This document shows, in pieces, positions 9,042 through 17,348 of a stretch of 64,000 nt of DNA. The notes under the pieces are model-generated. The model had not been told where the DNA came from and did no database searches. It worked only from the letters and a program-made list of their open reading frames with translations. Origin of the DNA: Streptomyces iranensis. GTDB taxonomy: Bacteria; Actinomycetota; Actinomycetes; Streptomycetales; Streptomycetaceae. Location of the stretch: assembly GCF_017874715.1 (NCBI RefSeq), contig NZ_JAGGLR010000008.1, forward strand, positions 310,001 to 374,000, in the 5' to 3' direction. A program made the translations under genes and the position numbers. Position 1 is the first letter of the stretch; each line of letters begins with the position of its first letter.

Positions 9042-9524
9042 ATGAGCAGCGCCCAGGACCATCTCACCCACCTTGACCCGTCGGGCGCCGCCCGCATGGT
9101 CGACGTCTCGGCCAAGGACGTCACCGCGCGCACCGCTCGGGCGAGCGGCCGCGTGCGCGTCGCGCCGCGCGTCGTGGAACTGCTGCGCGGCGAGGGCCTC
9201 CCCAAGGGCGACGCCCTCGCCACGGCCCGGATCGCGGGCATCATGGGCGCCAAGCGGACCCCGGATCTGATCCCGCTGTGCCATCCGCTCGCGGTGTCGG
9301 GCGTCACGGTGGACCTCGCGGTCGCCGACGACGCCGTCGAGATCACCGCCACCGTGAAGACCACGGACCGTACGGGCGTGGAGATGGAGGCCCTGACGGC
9401 GGTCTCGGTCGCCGCCCTGACGGTGATCGACATGGTCAAGGCCGTCGACAAGGGAGCCGTCATCACCGACGTCCGGGTGGAGGAGAAGACCGGCGGCAAG
9501 TCCGGCGACTGGAACCGGGCATGA
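9042..9524 (+). CDS. moaC: Cyclic pyranopterin monophosphate synthase MoaC
   Basis: Second enzyme of molybdenum cofactor synthesis, converting 3',8-cyclo-GTP (made by MoaA) to cyclic pyranopterin monophosphate. The 160-aa length is typical. Conserved blocks are ARMVDVSAKDVTARTA, AGIMGAKRTPDLIPLCHPL and GVEMEALTAVSVAALTVIDM-VKAVDK. The stop overlaps the mog start as ATGA (9521-9524), so translation is coupled. Confidence 0.95.
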   Translation: MSSAQDHLTHLDPSGAARMVDVSAKDVTARTARASGRVRVAPRVVELLRGEGLPKGDALATARIAGIMGAKRTPDLIPLCHPLAVSGVTVDLAVADDAVEITATVKTTDRTGVEMEALTAVSVAALTVIDMVKAVDKGAVITDVRVEEKTGGKSGDWNRA

Positions 9525-10081
9525 GCGGCTCAGCGGCGTCGCGCCGCGCCCTGGTCGTCACCGCCTCCAACCGCGCCGCCGCCGGGGTCTACGCCGACAC
9601 CGGGGGCCCGCTGATCGCCGAGGGGCTGGCCGGGCTCGGCTTCGCCGTGGACGGTCCGCGCGTGGTGCCCGACGGCGATCCGGTGGAGGCCGCCCTGCGG
9701 GACGCCGTGACGGCCTCGTACGACGTCGTGGTGACCACCGGCGGCACCGGCCTCACCCCCACCGACCGCACCCCGGAGGCCACCCGCCGGGTTCTGGACT
9801 ACGAGATCCCGGGGATCGCGGAGGCCATCCGCGCGGAGGGGCTCGCCAAGGTGCCCACCGCCGCGCTCTCCAGGGGGCTGGCCGGGGTCGCCGGCACGAC
9901 CCTGGTCGTCAACCTGCCCGGCTCCACCGGAGGGGTGCGTGACGGCCTTAAGGTGCTCGGCCGTCTCCTGGTCCACGCGGTCGACCAGATCCACGGCGGC
10001 GACCATCGCAGACCCGCCGATTCCGCCGCCCCCACCGATGATCCCGCCGATCCCGCGGGGCAGGCCGGGAGCGCGCGCTGA
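9521..10081 (+). CDS. mog: Molybdopterin adenylyltransferase-like protein (Mog/MoaB)
   Basis: Activates molybdopterin by AMP transfer before molybdate insertion. It is 186 aa, with the MoCF-binding signature VVVTTGGTGLTPTDRTPEAT at about residues 67-86 and NLPGSTGGVRDGL later. The ATG overlaps the moaC stop. The last 25 residues are low-complexity Asp/Ala/Pro. The stop itself overlaps a possible CTG start of the next acetyltransferase gene, continuing the operon. Confidence 0.92.
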   Translation: MSGSAASRRALVVTASNRAAAGVYADTGGPLIAEGLAGLGFAVDGPRVVPDGDPVEAALRDAVTASYDVVVTTGGTGLTPTDRTPEATRRVLDYEIPGIAEAIRAEGLAKVPTAALSRGLAGVAGTTLVVNLPGSTGGVRDGLKVLGRLLVHAVDQIHGGDHRRPADSAAPTDDPADPAGQAGSAR

Positions 10082-10701
10082 ACGCCCCCTGGCCGGTCGT
10101 GCTGGCGGACGGCGACACCGTCCTCCGCCCCATAAAGCTGCGCGACCAGCGCGCCTGGCGCGAGGTCAACCAGCGCAACCGGGAGTGGCTGCGGCGCTGG
10201 GAGGCGACCATCCCGCCGCCCCCGCCGGGCGGCCCCGTCACCCACCGGCCCACCTACCGGCAGATGGTCCGCCATCTGCGGGCGGAGGCGCACGCGGGGC
10301 GGATGCTGCCGTTCATCATCGAGTACCAGGGGCGGCTGGCCGGGCAGTTGACGGTCGCCGGGATCACCTGGGGATCGATGTGCTCGGGCCATGTCGGCTA
10401 TTGGGTCGACCAGGCGGTGGCCGGGCGCGGAGTGATGCCGACGTCGGTCGCGCTCGCCGTCGACCACTGCTTCCGCGCCGTCGGACTGCACCGCGTCGAG
10501 GTGTGTATCCGGCCCGAGAACCTGCCCAGCCGCCGGGTGGTGGAGAAACTCGGATTCCGCCAGGAAGGGCTGCGGCCGCGCTATCTGCACATCGACGGGG
10601 CATGGCGCGACCACCTGGTCTACGCGCTCACGGCGGAGGAACTGTCCGAGGGGCTGCTGAACCGGTGGCACCGGACCCGACCAGGAGCATCGCAGAAATG
10701 A
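10078..10701 (+). CDS. GNAT acetyltransferase, RimJ-like
   Basis: GNAT-fold acyltransferase of about 207 aa, similar to ribosomal-protein N-acetyltransferases (RimJ/RimL type), using acetyl-CoA. Visible features are VLRPIKLRDQRAWREVN at the N-terminus, the GHVGYWVDQAVAGRGVM stretch carrying the CoA-binding loop, and the C-terminal block LHRVEVCIRPENLPSRRVVEKLGF. A GTG at 10099 is the standard start but has no ribosome site. A CTG at 10078 overlaps the mog stop and gives LNAPWPVVLADGD, the N-terminus I recall for homologues, with GGGAG upstream. The target protein is unknown. Confidence 0.82.
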   Translation: MNAPWPVVLADGDTVLRPIKLRDQRAWREVNQRNREWLRRWEATIPPPPPGGPVTHRPTYRQMVRHLRAEAHAGRMLPFIIEYQGRLAGQLTVAGITWGSMCSGHVGYWVDQAVAGRGVMPTSVALAVDHCFRAVGLHRVEVCIRPENLPSRRVVEKLGFRQEGLRPRYLHIDGAWRDHLVYALTAEELSEGLLNRWHRTRPGASQK

Positions 10702-10843
10702 AATACCTGTTCGAATAATGGGAGAACATTTCCAACCTGGTCATCCCAACAATCACAAAAAACTTTCGAGATATCAGCCAGATCGTGCGACACACCGCGC
10801 CAATTGGCAGATGGCCTCATGCGGACCCCTCTACCGTGTGAGC

Positions 10844-12079
10844 GTGAGCAGCAGTGGCCTCATCTACGCAGTCATCGTCGGGGCCTGGGCCGCCTATTTG
10901 GTGCCGATGTGGCTTCGTAGGCAGGACGAGCTCAATGAGGCCCGTCCGACGGAACGCTTCAGCACCGCCATCCGGCTGCTGTCCGGACGGGCGGGCATGG
11001 AGCGTCGTTACGCCAAGAGCCGTGTGGACCTCGAGCGCCCAGGGGACCCGGCCGACGACCCCGCCGAGCGCACCGCCGAGGACGCGGACGCCCCCGCCAC
11101 GGGTGGCGCCCCCGCCGAGCCGGGGCGCTACGCGGCCGACCCGGAAGCGGTGACCGACGCGGTCGACGTCCGGGCCTTCGCCGATCCCGTAACCCTGCGT
11201 GCCCCCGCCCCCATGGGCGCCGACGCCCCCGTCGAGGGCGCGTCGGCGCCGCCGGCCGGGGGCGCGAGCGGTGCGCGGGGCGGGGGCGCCGGAGGTGCGA
11301 GCGGTGCGCGGGGCGCGGGCGCTGGGGGCGCGAGCGGTGCACGCGGGGCAGGCGGCGGAGGCTGGAGCGCGCTGGACCGTGGACGGCGCGCCCGAGTGCT
11401 CGCGCGCCGCCGCCGCACCACCGTGATCCTCTTCGTCGCCTTCACCCTCGGCGCGATCGTCGCGGCCGTCGGGGGCCTCGCCTTCCTGTGGGTCCCGGGC
11501 ATCCCGGCCATACTGCTCAGCGCCTATATCGCCTACCTCCGCGCCCAGGAGCGCCGGCGCTTCGCCTTCACCATGGACCAGCGCCACGCCGAGCAGGCCG
11601 CGCAGCGGCTGCGTGAGCGCCGTCCGCGGGCCCATCCGCCCGCCGAGGGGCCCTCCGCCGAGGACCGCCCCGCCGACCCTCCCGCCGAGGCCGAGCCCGC
11701 CCCCGCAAAGGCGCCCTCGCCGCACGCGGCCGGGCGCCGCGCGCTGGTCGAGCAGACCGATCACGCCGAGTGGGTGGACCAGGAGCGCGAGCGCGAGCGG
11801 GGCCCAGCCGCCGGTGAGGGCTGGGAGCCGGTGCCCGTCCCGCTGCCCACCTACGTCACCGCCCCGGTCGCCCCGCGCGCCACCGGCAACGTCGACCTGG
11901 CCGCCCCCGACGCCTGGAGCTCGGCCCGCTCCAGCACCGTCGACCCCGCCTCCGCCCATGACCCGGCCCCGGCCCCGGACCCGGTCGCCGCCCCACCCCG
12001 CGGCACCCGCGACCGCGGCCGCACCCCCCTCTTCGACCAGTACGCCGACGAGGACCGGCCGCGTGCTGCCAACGAGTGA
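10844..12079 (+). CDS. sepX: Cell-division membrane protein SepX / Glp receptor GlpR
   Basis: 411-aa actinobacterial membrane protein. It begins VSSSGLIYAVIVGAWAAYLV, a TM helix at residues 5-22, followed by MWLRRQDELNEARPTERF. A long Ala/Gly/Pro-rich disordered stretch contains three near-identical Gly-Ala-Ser-Gly-Ala-Arg repeats. A TM hairpin lies at about 192-235 and a variable cytoplasmic tail follows. SepX is needed for cross-walls and sporulation septation in Streptomyces, and GlpR is the corynebacterial counterpart that binds gephyrin-like Glp. The co-localised glp gene supports that pairing. The GTG at 10844 is chosen because the conserved part begins there; the frame is open further upstream. 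Confidence 0.8.
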   Translation: MSSSGLIYAVIVGAWAAYLVPMWLRRQDELNEARPTERFSTAIRLLSGRAGMERRYAKSRVDLERPGDPADDPAERTAEDADAPATGGAPAEPGRYAADPEAVTDAVDVRAFADPVTLRAPAPMGADAPVEGASAPPAGGASGARGGGAGGASGARGAGAGGASGARGAGGGGWSALDRGRRARVLARRRRTTVILFVAFTLGAIVAAVGGLAFLWVPGIPAILLSAYIAYLRAQERRRFAFTMDQRHAEQAAQRLRERRPRAHPPAEGPSAEDRPADPPAEAEPAPAKAPSPHAAGRRALVEQTDHAEWVDQERERERGPAAGEGWEPVPVPLPTYVTAPVAPRATGNVDLAAPDAWSSARSSTVDPASAHDPAPAPDPVAAPPRGTRDRGRTPLFDQYADEDRPRAANE

Positions 12080-12154
12080 CGGCCCCTTCACTGACCAGCG
12101 AGGAACGGATTACCAAGCACCCCGGAGGGGATGCTAGAGTTTCACTCGTTGCAA

Positions 12155-12228
12155 GGGCCTGTGGCGCAGACTGGTAGCGCACCTCGTTCGCATCGAGGGG
12201 GTCAGGGGTTCAAATCCCCTCAGGTCCA
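12155..12228 (+). tRNA. tRNA-Ala (anticodon CGC)
   Basis: 74-nt cloverleaf. The acceptor stem 12155-12161 pairs with 12221-12227 and includes the G3:U70 pair that marks alanine tRNAs. The anticodon loop is TTCGCAT (anticodon CGC, reading GCG codons) in a CCTCG/CGAGG stem. The T arm is AGGGG-TTCAAAT-CCCCT, and A is the discriminator. The encoded 3' end is followed by CCG, so CCA is added after transcription. It marks the left end of an accessory islet. Confidence 0.95.
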
Positions 12229-12469
12229 CCGCACGACTGTTCTTGAGTTAGTTCTGGAATGGTTCACGAGGTCCCGTCTGATCTGATTGATCGGACGGGA
12301 TCTTGGCGTTTCCGGGGTCTTTTCGAGGTGCTGTCCGAACGTGGGCGGGTGCTGGGGTGGAAGCTCGGCCGACGTTGGTGTGGGGTTCGGGGGTGGTTTC
12401 GGTGCAGAATACGCGCTGGGGCTGCTGTTGGGCGTGCGAGGGCCGGCGTTGTGGTGCCGGGGGGTCAGG

Positions 12470-13600
12470 TGTGTGCGACGGCTGTGGTTGGGGCGGCCGG
12501 GCCGGTAGGCGTCCTGCCAGGCGGGGTGGAGGTAGTGCCGGTCCTGGCGGAATTTGTCGATCTTGCCGAGGTCGCCTGGGCGGACGGTGATGGTGGGCTT
12601 CTGGCAGATCCTTGGCAGTTCGTTCTTGGGCAGGACCGCAGACGTTCTGCCTGAGGGACGGGGATGGTGGGTTTGGCCGCGGTGTGTGCGGCGGTGGCCC
12701 TTCGGTTGGTGAGGTCCACCACCGTGGGCCGCGGTGGGGGAATGTGGTGGGCTTGGCTGAAGCGGGGGCAGACCACCGATGGCGAGGGGCCTGCGGCTGG
12801 GCATTGCAGCCGGATCATGGCCTGTGCGTCTGCGGACTGCTTGAGGCGGAGGAAGTACGGCTCGCGGGCGGCGATGAGCTTCGTGAGCTGCTGGTCGTCG
12901 TCGATCTCGCGCACGGCTTTGTCGTCGAGGCCGGTGGTGGCGTGTGCGAGAGCTGTGGGCATTGCAGGGCAGGCCGGAGAGCCGTCGATGAGGAGGGCGC
13001 CTTGATGGGTGCCCTGGACGCCGCGGTGTTCTTGTTTGTAGTCGAGAACGAGTTGGTAGCCCAGGCGGCGGGCGGGCTGGGCGAAGTGCGGGCTGGTCTG
13101 GTCGGTGTAGGCGCGATCGGAGGCCAGGATCCCGGTCGGGAAGCCGAAAGGGGTGAGGGCGGTGAGGGGGCATGGATGGCGTTGGGACCGATCCGCTTGC
13201 CGGGAGTGTCCAGGACGAGGCCGAGAGCGAGTTGCGGATGTCGGCTGACGCGCTCACCCGTTTGCGGGTGCCCGGTGGGGTGTCGGCGGCTGGCGGCGAC
13301 GAGCGAGGTGGCGCTGTGCCCGAAAATGCCTTCTTCCGCGCCCCTGCAGTAGTGCCAGCCGGCGGTGAGTTCCACGGAGGCGAGTTGACGTCGTCCGCTG
13401 GGCGGATGGTGCCGGGCGGGGACCGGGGTGGTATCAACGCCGATATCGCCTCGCCAGCCTTTGAACAGGTCACGGCGATGGGCGAGACGCACGATGACCA
13501 GCACCAGACGGTCGCTGATCTCCTGCAACCGCAGTGATGCGGCCGTTACGCTCAGTTGATAGCCTGCCCCGGATCCGATCAACGTCGCAGGGGGACGGCA
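12470..13600 (-). pseudogene. Decayed IS-type transposase
   Basis: No single frame is intact, but consecutive fragments in shifting frames read like one DDE-type transposase family common in Streptomyces. From about 13600 leftward these are LQEISDRLVLVIVRLAHRR, VDTTPVPARHHPPSGRR and LASVELTAGWHYCRGAEEG, then after shifts TTGLDDKAVREIDDDQQ, REPYFLRLKQSADAQ, and finally KPTITVRPGDLGKIDKFRQD. At least two frameshifts separate these blocks. No terminal inverted repeats or target duplication were recognised. It lies immediately after the tRNA-Ala gene and is probably inactive. The 240 bases between it and the tRNA hold nothing I recognise. Confidence 0.7.
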
Positions 13601-13640
13601 TGAACGGTGCCCCTCCCGGTCTTGTAGGGGGCAGTACACC

Positions 13641-14957
13641 TTGAGGTCCGTGAAGGTCGCGTCCGCTGTTCTGCTGGCTTGTGCTCTCACAGCGTGTAGC
13701 AGCGGCTCCGGCGAGGAGGCGAAGAACTCCAAGCACGGCACTGGCGATGACCAGCCGGGCAAGAAAGTCGTACGGATCAATGTGCCCTCGGCGTACGACA
13801 ACGCCAGAGGCTGGCAGGAACCAGTCGCCGCTGGTGGCCTGGATGGCGCAGTGCCGCTGGCCTCCGCCCCCCGCAGCGGCCTTGTGACCTACCTCGACAG
13901 CACTGGCACGGGATATGTACTCAAGGCCCGGGAGGCGGAGACCGGCAAGCTCCGCTGGCGCAGCAGGCCGTGGAAGCCACCGGTGCCGGAGGAAGGTGAT
14001 ACGGAGACCGGGGAGGCCGAGCCGCCGAAACTCGCCGTGATCACCAGTGAAGGTGCTGAGTACGTGGTGGCCTACGCCTACGGGGAGAAGCAGAAGGACG
14101 AGCTGAGCCCCAAGCGCGAGGTCGTCGAGGTCGTCTCCTACCGCGCCAATGCCTCGGGCCAGAACGTAGCCCCGCTGAAGACCGCCGATGTCCCGGTCGT
14201 AGGGGAGCCGGAACACATCAACGCCGACGGATCCGGCGTAGTGATTGATGAGACCACCAGCGTTGAAACCGTCAACATCGTCACCGGACGGATCAGAACC
14301 TACGAGTCCTGCGATCTGTGTGAAGACGAGGGCGACGCCTTCGCAACCGTTGACCAGGGCATAGTCACCAGCTCTCCTGCCACCGGCTACCAAGTCCTCG
14401 GCGCGTGGAAGGGGGCTGACACCGTCCCGGCCGAGTACCGGGACTGGAACGCCAACGCGATCGCTGTCACCGAAAACTACGTCATCGGCACCTGGCGGAA
14501 CCTCAACGACGATGACGACTCACGATGGGTCCTCCACGATGCCCGCTCGGGCAAAGTGCTCGTCACCATGCAGTGCTATCCCCCCGAAGGCACGGGGAAC
14601 GCCAACCCCAAGCTCTACACCCCATCCGTCTCCGCAAGCGGCCGTTACCTCGTCGCCGGCACGGGCGCATTCGATCTCAAACGCAAGAAGGGGTACTGCT
14701 TCGAGGGCACAGACGAGCGCAATCCCATCGAGCTGACCACAGTCGATGACAACGGCATCGCCTACGGGGCATCCGTCCCCGCGGACCCCAGCGACCCGAG
14801 CCCCCAAGTGCAGGTGCCACTGAGCACGGGGACACCCAAGACTGTCGCTTCCGGCGCCATCATCCCAGCCGCAGATGCCGCGGGGTACGGCTTCTTCACC
14901 GCTCCGACAGGCAGCGGGAAACTCGCCCTCGGGCTCATCGCCTACCCCCACCGCTGA
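13641..14957 (+). CDS. Putative PQQ-repeat-like lipoprotein
   Basis: 438-aa exported lipoprotein. A short signal peptide ends in the lipobox LTAC (Cys19), then a Ser/Gly linker and a beta-rich domain with repeated motifs such as SGLVTYLDSTGTGYVLKARE and NIVTGRIRTYESCDL that resemble PQQ-like beta-propeller blades. A pair of Cys near CDLCEDEG could form a disulfide. The start is TTG at 13641, 9 bases after GGGGG; a GTG three codons on is possible. The gene looks less GC-rich than its neighbours and stands beside a kinase gene on the opposite strand, suggesting accessory DNA. No enzymatic function is evident. Confidence 0.65.
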   Translation: MRSVKVASAVLLACALTACSSGSGEEAKNSKHGTGDDQPGKKVVRINVPSAYDNARGWQEPVAAGGLDGAVPLASAPRSGLVTYLDSTGTGYVLKAREAETGKLRWRSRPWKPPVPEEGDTETGEAEPPKLAVITSEGAEYVVAYAYGEKQKDELSPKREVVEVVSYRANASGQNVAPLKTADVPVVGEPEHINADGSGVVIDETTSVETVNIVTGRIRTYESCDLCEDEGDAFATVDQGIVTSSPATGYQVLGAWKGADTVPAEYRDWNANAIAVTENYVIGTWRNLNDDDDSRWVLHDARSGKVLVTMQCYPPEGTGNANPKLYTPSVSASGRYLVAGTGAFDLKRKKGYCFEGTDERNPIELTTVDDNGIAYGASVPADPSDPSPQVQVPLSTGTPKTVASGAIIPAADAAGYGFFTAPTGSGKLALGLIAYPHR

Positions 14958-15101
14958 ACTTCACGTCTCTCCGCTCGGTCACAGCAACCGCATCCGACCC
15001 GGGAAACGATCACTCAGCCTTCGGGAAGTGATCTCTGAGAGCCTCATTCGACGGTCTTGCTTACCTCCACGGTTGCCGCGATCTCGCTGTGGCGCGGGCC
15101 T

Positions 15102-16400
15102 CTACAAATAGCCGTCGCCGCCCGGCGGGTCGGCGGGTGGATTGGGATCGGCCCGTGGCTCGGGTGGGCGATGTTCGCGGCGTGCGAGATACCAGGCCGC
15201 GCCGCCGGCAAGCAGCGCTCCCACGCCGCTGAACAACGTGCCCAGAGCCGTGATCAAGGTCGCCGCGTCATTCGATCCGAAAGCCTGGGAATCGCCCCCG
15301 GTGGATTCCTCATCCGACGGCGGAACATAAACTCCGCAAATCACCGCCATCAACAGGAGCGCCGTGCACAGCAGCACGCCGCTCACGACCCGGAGCCTGT
15401 GTGGACGGCACACCGCGTCCCGCACAACCCGCCCCCGGGACCGCCGTCCCTCGGGAGCCGTTTCCGGGATCGTGGTGGGCGCCGGGAAGGAGGCCTGAAA
15501 GAAGGGGTCCTGGATCAAAGTCTCCCGGGAGATTCTGACTCGTTCCTCGAGCGCGACGCCCGACTCGGCTCCTCCGTGCGCAGCAGCCCCCTCCCGCAGG
15601 CACTTCTGAGCTTCGACGGCTTCTGGCCGGTCGCGGAAGTCAGCTTGGAGCAACGCCACGAGCACATCACGCAGCGGCCCGACGTCAGCCTCCGCGCGGA
15701 CGGCATCTCCTCGGCTGCCCTGGGCGGTCCCAGCCGCTCGAACCGCACCTGTCGCCGAGCCCACCTCACTGTCACACGGTGACCGACCCACCACCAGCGC
15801 GTAGATGGTGGCTCCCAGAGAGAAGACATCGGAAGCCGGTTCCGGATGGAACCCGCGAAGTACCTCCGGTGCGGCGAAGCGCGAGTGGCAGATCACCACG
15901 TCGGCGTCAATCGTGTCCTTCAGTCCACTGATCTGCCGCACCACATCGAGACCGGTGAGCTTGACCGTCCCGTCGTCGGCGATGCCGATGCTGTCCGGCG
16001 TGACATCACCGTAGACATGCCCCTCCACGTGCAGAGCAGCCAGCGCACCAGCGATCTGCGCACCGACTTCAGCCGCCTCCGCGAGGGGTATCGGCGGTTT
16101 CCCGGCCATGCTCTCCGGCAGATGCTCCGACACCCACCAGAACTCGTTCCCGCCACGGCACGGCACGATGTCGTACACGGCAGCCAAGTTGGGATGGCTG
16201 ACCTTGCCGAGAATGCCTGCCTCGTTCCGTGCTCTTTCGGCGTGCCCGTACCACACCCGCGACCGGACCTGCTTCAGCGCCACCTTACGGTCGAGCCGGG
16301 TGTCATACGCCGACCAGACCTCGCCGCGTGCTCCGGCGAACGGCCCGTCCCGCAGCAGATAACGACCGCCGATGACGCTGCCCACCCCACGGTTCCTCAC
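15102..16400 (-). CDS. Membrane-bound Ser/Thr protein kinase homologue lacking DFG
   Basis: 432-aa protein with an N-terminal kinase fold and two C-terminal TM helices (about 339-360 and 380-406) followed by a Pro-rich tail. The VAIK-type lysine is present (ALKQVR, Lys43) and a helix-C glutamate is plausible (Glu60). The catalytic loop reads YGDVTPDSIGI (Asp132, with Ser137 in place of the usual Asn). Where DFG should be, the sequence is LTGLDV, so the Mg-binding aspartate is missing. It may be a pseudokinase or a weak kinase. It is convergent with the PQQ-like lipoprotein gene and within the tRNA-linked islet. Confidence 0.75.
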   Translation of the reverse strand: MRNRGVGSVIGGRYLLRDGPFAGARGEVWSAYDTRLDRKVALKQVRSRVWYGHAERARNEAGILGKVSHPNLAAVYDIVPCRGGNEFWWVSEHLPESMAGKPPIPLAEAAEVGAQIAGALAALHVEGHVYGDVTPDSIGIADDGTVKLTGLDVVRQISGLKDTIDADVVICHSRFAAPEVLRGFHPEPASDVFSLGATIYALVVGRSPCDSEVGSATGAVRAAGTAQGSRGDAVRAEADVGPLRDVLVALLQADFRDRPEAVEAQKCLREGAAAHGGAESGVALEERVRISRETLIQDPFFQASFPAPTTIPETAPEGRRSRGRVVRDAVCRPHRLRVVSGVLLCTALLLMAVICGVYVPPSDEESTGGDSQAFGSNDAATLITALGTLFSGVGALLAGGAAWYLARREHRPPEPRADPNPPADPPGGDGYL

Positions 16401-16498
16401 ACTCGTACATCATGCCGTGCGGATCGAATCTATCCATCTTTCCCTGGACATGCGCCGATACAGCTGCTTTCTGGTGTCCGATGCCCGTGCGGTGGCGA

Positions 16499-16996
16499 TC
16501 AGGCGGAGCGGTTTTCCGCGCTGACCATCCAGGCGTGTTTCTCCAGGGAGTCGATGATCGCGTGCAGCAGGTCGGCCGTGGAGGGGTCCTCGCCGTCGAC
16601 CTGGTCGTGGAGGGTGCGGAGGGTGTCGACGGTGGCGCGCAGGCGGGCGGTGATGAGGTCGACGACGGCGCTTACGCTCGCCTCGCCCGCCGGGAACGCG
16701 GGGAGTGTGGTGGTCGCTGCCACGGTCTCGGAGCGGCCGTCAGGGACGGCGGCCAGGGCGCGCATGCGTTCGGCGATGGTGTCGGCCGACTCGCGGGCGT
16801 CGTCCACGATCTGATCCAGTTGAAGGTGCAGGTCCCGGAAGTTGTGGCCGACCACGTTCCAGTGGGCCTGCTTGCCCTGGAGATGCAGTTCGACGAGGTC
16901 CACCACGATCTGCTGCAACGCTTGGGCGAGCTGCGGTGAGGCCGTGAATCCAGCGACATCGCTCTCCGAACGTCGGGAACCCCCAGAAGCGGCCAT
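16499..16996 (-). CDS. dps: Dps family DNA-binding ferritin-like protein
   Basis: 165-aa Dps/mini-ferritin, which assembles to a dodecamer that stores iron, consumes peroxide and protects DNA in stationary phase or osmotic stress. The ferroxidase signature is intact: His45 in KQAHWNVVGHNF, His57 in DLHLQLDQ, then Asp72 and Glu76 in ADTIAERM. The short N-terminal tail carries Arg residues that could touch DNA. The start is ATG at 16996. No neighbour forms an operon with it. Confidence 0.93.
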   Translation of the reverse strand: MAASGGSRRSESDVAGFTASPQLAQALQQIVVDLVELHLQGKQAHWNVVGHNFRDLHLQLDQIVDDARESADTIAERMRALAAVPDGRSETVAATTTLPAFPAGEASVSAVVDLITARLRATVDTLRTLHDQVDGEDPSTADLLHAIIDSLEKHAWMVSAENRSA

Positions 16997-17348
16997 GGCG
17001 TGTCTCCTTCGAAAGCGCCGCGGAGCAGACCCCTGACACAGGAGGCCCGTGTTCGTATGCGGTCAAGCCTTAAGCAGGTCTTCGCGCGTCGCCACCGGGC
17101 TTGATCCGCTCGGGTGGACGTCCGGTCGCCGGGGCGGGGCAGCGATGTCATGGAAGCGATGTCATGGAATCGTGCTCACCGCGTTGGTGTTTGGTGCGAG
17201 CCGGGGGACGGGTGATGGCGCAGGCCAGGGGCGCGGGCATAGTAGGTGCCCGGTCCTGTGGCTCCATGGCGTGAAAGCGCCGTAGGGCAGAGGGCGGCAT
17301 AGCACATCACAGCGCAACAACTGCACCACAACAGGGGGATAAGGCTCC
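16997..17348. other. Intergenic region with a 14-bp tandem duplication
   Basis: 350 bp between divergent dps and protease genes, so it should hold both promoters. A perfect 14-bp direct duplication (GCGATGTCATGGAA) occupies 17142-17155 and 17156-17169. No further gene or RNA structure was recognised. Confidence 0.5.

Noticed and set aside
10844..12079. sepX gene starting at the ATG at 10718
   Set aside because: The extra 42 residues are not hydrophobic or conserved; the known N-terminus begins with the first TM helix right after the GTG at 10844.
12229..16500. Site-specific island ended by a second tRNA-Ala 3' repeat
   Set aside because: No second copy of the tRNA 3' end was found up to the dps gene and no integrase is present; only a decayed transposase.
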